From: [Flexibacter] sp. ATCC 35103
Lineage (GTDB): Bacteria; Bacteroidota; Bacteroidia; Flavobacteriales; Flavobacteriaceae
Direction of reading: 5' to 3'
DNA: 64,000 nt
Assembly (NCBI RefSeq): GCF_001975985.1
Contig: NZ_MTQF01000003.1
Span: 797,425 to 861,424 of the forward strand
Positions 62,073-64,000 of this stretch are shown in pieces. The number at the start of each line of letters is the position of its first letter. The first letter of the stretch is position 1. The position numbers were made by a program, and so were the translations under genes. The notes under the pieces were generated by a model. The model made no database searches. It worked only from the letters and a program-made list of their open reading frames with translations, and was not told where the DNA came from.

Positions 62073-64000
62073 ATGAAAATTATCAAACTTTTTAGTCTTT
62101 CAATTCTATTGTTGCTTATTACAAATGTGTCAGCGCAAGAATTTAAATTAGGAAAAGTATCTATTGCTGAATTAGAGCAAAAAGTGCATCCTAAAGATTC
62201 ATCGGCTGCAGCGGCAATTTTGTATAAAAAAGGTAAAACCAGAATTGAATATGATGTTGTTGACGGTTTTATTACTGTTACAGAAGTAGAAACAAGAATT
62301 AAGATTTATAAAAAAGAAGGTTACAATTGGGCCAATCAAAATGTTTGGTATTATAATCAGAATGGATTTAAAGAAAAAGTAAGTTTTTCTGATGCAGTTA
62401 CTTATAATTTGGTAAATGGTAAAATCGAAAAAACGAAATTAAAGAGCGATGGTTCTTTTGATGAAATCTTAAATAAATTTAGAGGACAAAAAAAAATAAC
62501 AATGCCTAATGTTAAAGAAGGATCTGTTATTGAATTTAGTTATCAGGTTAGAAGTCCTAGCGATAGAATGATTAGAGAATGGAATTTTCAGACCGGTATT
62601 CCTGTAAATTATTCAGAGTTTGTAACATTTGTGCCAGAGTATTACGTTTTTAATTCCAGACAGAAAGGATTTGTTTATCCTAAAATTACATCACAGAAAA
62701 ATTCAAAATCCATTATTTTTAATAGTAAAGAACGGGTTGGAACCATGACAGGTCAAAAAACTAATTTTACACAAGATAAATTAGATTATACAGAAACCCA
62801 AACTACATATATAGCTACAGATTTTCCAGCTATGAAAGAGGAGGATTATGTCAATAATATTGAAAATTATACTTCAAGTGTTCAGCATGAATTGTCGATG
62901 GTTAAATTTCCGAATGAACCTATAAAGCCATATTCTACAGATTGGAACTCAGTTGTAACAACAATTTATAATTATGATGATTTTGGACCGGAATTAAATA
63001 AAACAGGTTATTTTGAAGAGGATTTAAAGAAAATATTAGATGGTAAAAATACAGTTGATGAAAAAATATTGGTTATTTTAAATCATGTAAAATCGAGTGT
63101 AAAATGGAATGACTACACAGGATATAGCTGTGATAATGGTGTTAAAAAAGCATACAAGGAAAAAACAGGAAATATTGCCGACATTAATTTAATGCTAACT
63201 GCAATGTTGCGTTATGCGGGTTTAACAGCAAATCCGGTTTTAGTAAGCACACGTTCAAACGGAATTTCTATTTTTCCAAACAGAACTGCTTTTAACTATG
63301 TGATTGCCGCAGTTGAAACTCCAAACGGAAATATTTTACTAGACGCTTCTGATAAATTTTCAACCCCAAATGTTTTACCCTTTAGAGCTTTGAACTGGTC
63401 AGGAAGACTGATTAGAAAAGACGGAAGTTCTGAAGAAGTGGATTTAATGCCTAAAAAAGCTTCAAGCGATATTGTTTTTATGAATTATAGTATCGATCCT
63501 GAAGGCAAAGTAACTGGGAAAACCAGAAGACAATGCACGGATTATAATGCTATGATTACCAGAGATAAAATTGCTGGTTTAAAAGAAGATGAGTATTTAG
63601 AAAAACTGGAAAATCAGAATAATAAAATAGAGATAAGTGACTATTCAAGAACAAATGAAAAAGAGTTGTTATTGCCTACGATAGAAACATATTCGTTTAC
63701 AGGAAATAATTTGTGTGAAGTTATTGGTGGTAAAATATATGTAAGTCCAATGTTGTTCTTTACAAATGAAAAAAATCCTTTTAAACAAGAAGTTAGAGAA
63801 TATCCTGTGGATTTTGGATTTCCGTTTACAGATAAGTACAATATTACGCTTCAAATACCGGAAGGATTTACTGCAGAAACATTGCCTCAGCCAGTTGTTA
63901 TCAATATGGAAGAAAATTTAGGAAGTTTTAAGTTTAATATTGCTGCAAAAGAAAATACGTTACAAATTAGTATTCAACATCAGATAAATGAAGCAATTGT
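62073..64000 (+). CDS. Second DUF3857 protein, likely non-catalytic, 3' end beyond window
   Basis: Open frame from MKIIKLFSLSILLLLITNVS to the last base, 642 codons without stop. A signal peptide ends at SAQ (about 23). The DUF3857 domain (about 50-230: TRIEYDVVDGFITVTEVETR, ITMPNVKEGSVIEFSYQVRS) is followed by a transglutaminase-like fold in which the usual Cys site reads KTGNIADINLMLTAMLRYAG and the His site reads FNYVIAAVE. Both catalytic positions are replaced, while Asp is kept in LLDASDKF. It therefore looks like a pseudoenzyme paired with the preceding active-type paralogue, with which it is surely co-transcribed. Confidence 0.85.
   Translation, partial: MKIIKLFSLSILLLLITNVSAQEFKLGKVSIAELEQKVHPKDSSAAAAILYKKGKTRIEYDVVDGFITVTEVETRIKIYKKEGYNWANQNVWYYNQNGFKEKVSFSDAVTYNLVNGKIEKTKLKSDGSFDEILNKFRGQKKITMPNVKEGSVIEFSYQVRSPSDRMIREWNFQTGIPVNYSEFVTFVPEYYVFNSRQKGFVYPKITSQKNSKSIIFNSKERVGTMTGQKTNFTQDKLDYTETQTTYIATDFPAMKEEDYVNNIENYTSSVQHELSMVKFPNEPIKPYSTDWNSVVTTIYNYDDFGPELNKTGYFEEDLKKILDGKNTVDEKILVILNHVKSSVKWNDYTGYSCDNGVKKAYKEKTGNIADINLMLTAMLRYAGLTANPVLVSTRSNGISIFPNRTAFNYVIAAVETPNGNILLDASDKFSTPNVLPFRALNWSGRLIRKDGSSEEVDLMPKKASSDIVFMNYSIDPEGKVTGKTRRQCTDYNAMITRDKIAGLKEDEYLEKLENQNNKIEISDYSRTNEKELLLPTIETYSFTGNNLCEVIGGKIYVSPMLFFTNEKNPFKQEVREYPVDFGFPFTDKYNITLQIPEGFTAETLPQPVVINMEENLGSFKFNIAAKENTLQISIQHQINEAI

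Overview
The window is one contiguous piece of a low-GC, AT-rich Bacteroidota chromosome, most likely a Flavobacterium of the F. johnsoniae type (inference from gene content and style). The evidence is the many lipoproteins with SCSSD-type lipoboxes, a type IX secretion sorting domain, TonB-dependent receptors with carboxypeptidase-like N-terminal domains, Bacteroidota promoters (TTTG / about 19 bp / TAnnTTTG), A-rich leaders without Shine-Dalgarno sites, and several families of short inverted repeats between genes. I see no rRNA, tRNA, CRISPR array, prophage or insertion sequence.

Layout. 1-2434: 3' part of leuS, with a repeat-derived in-frame insert. 2771-5970: an MmpS-like lipoprotein gene divergent from a NarL-type two-component system, with an 18-bp palindrome between them. 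6066-12683: a membrane zinc peptidase, an Lrp regulator, hemD, DUF4271, a polyprenol-phosphate mannosyltransferase, dihydroorotase, a DUF4296 lipoprotein and an epimerase. 12858-15684: tyrS, a LuxE-like enzyme and a type IX sorting-domain miniprotein. 15854-23658: a phosphate-type locus holding a beta-helix lipoprotein, a TonB receptor, PhoB, PhoR and an OprP/OprO-like porin. 23662-33652: a glycosyltransferase, a secreted Lys/Ala-rich protein with a viral-type basic adaptor domain, a 1143-residue outer-membrane protein, small membrane proteins, two regulators and a second TonB-type receptor. 33729-47674: housekeeping genes (lysC, fbp, a dCMP deaminase, an S41 protease, nrdB and nrdA). 47874-48388: a toxin-antitoxin pair. 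48603-52938: the Phe/Tyr operon. 53059-64000: an orphan secreted protein, a chimeric VIT protein, rsgA, dtd and two DUF3857 proteins.

Two regulatory systems can be read directly. First, the beta-helix lipoprotein, TonB receptor and porin genes each carry an array of TAACAT-like hexamers repeated every 11 bp. In all three the nearest hexamer begins exactly 14 bases upstream of a -7 element ending in CTTTG. This is the layout expected of a PhoB box, and phoB and phoR lie between these genes. Second, the Phe/Tyr operon begins with a 26-codon leader peptide containing six Phe and two Tyr codons. It is followed by an intrinsic terminator and an alternative antiterminator pairing, a classical attenuator.

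Other points of note: a decayed copy of the 3' end of the DAHP synthase gene beyond an orphan gene; a SusC-plug-like segment inside a VIT/vWA-like protein; a tandem DUF3857 protein that seems to have lost its transglutaminase Cys and His; and three copies of a repeat with ends related to ACCATATAAG, one between phoB and phoR enclosing a terminator-like hairpin.
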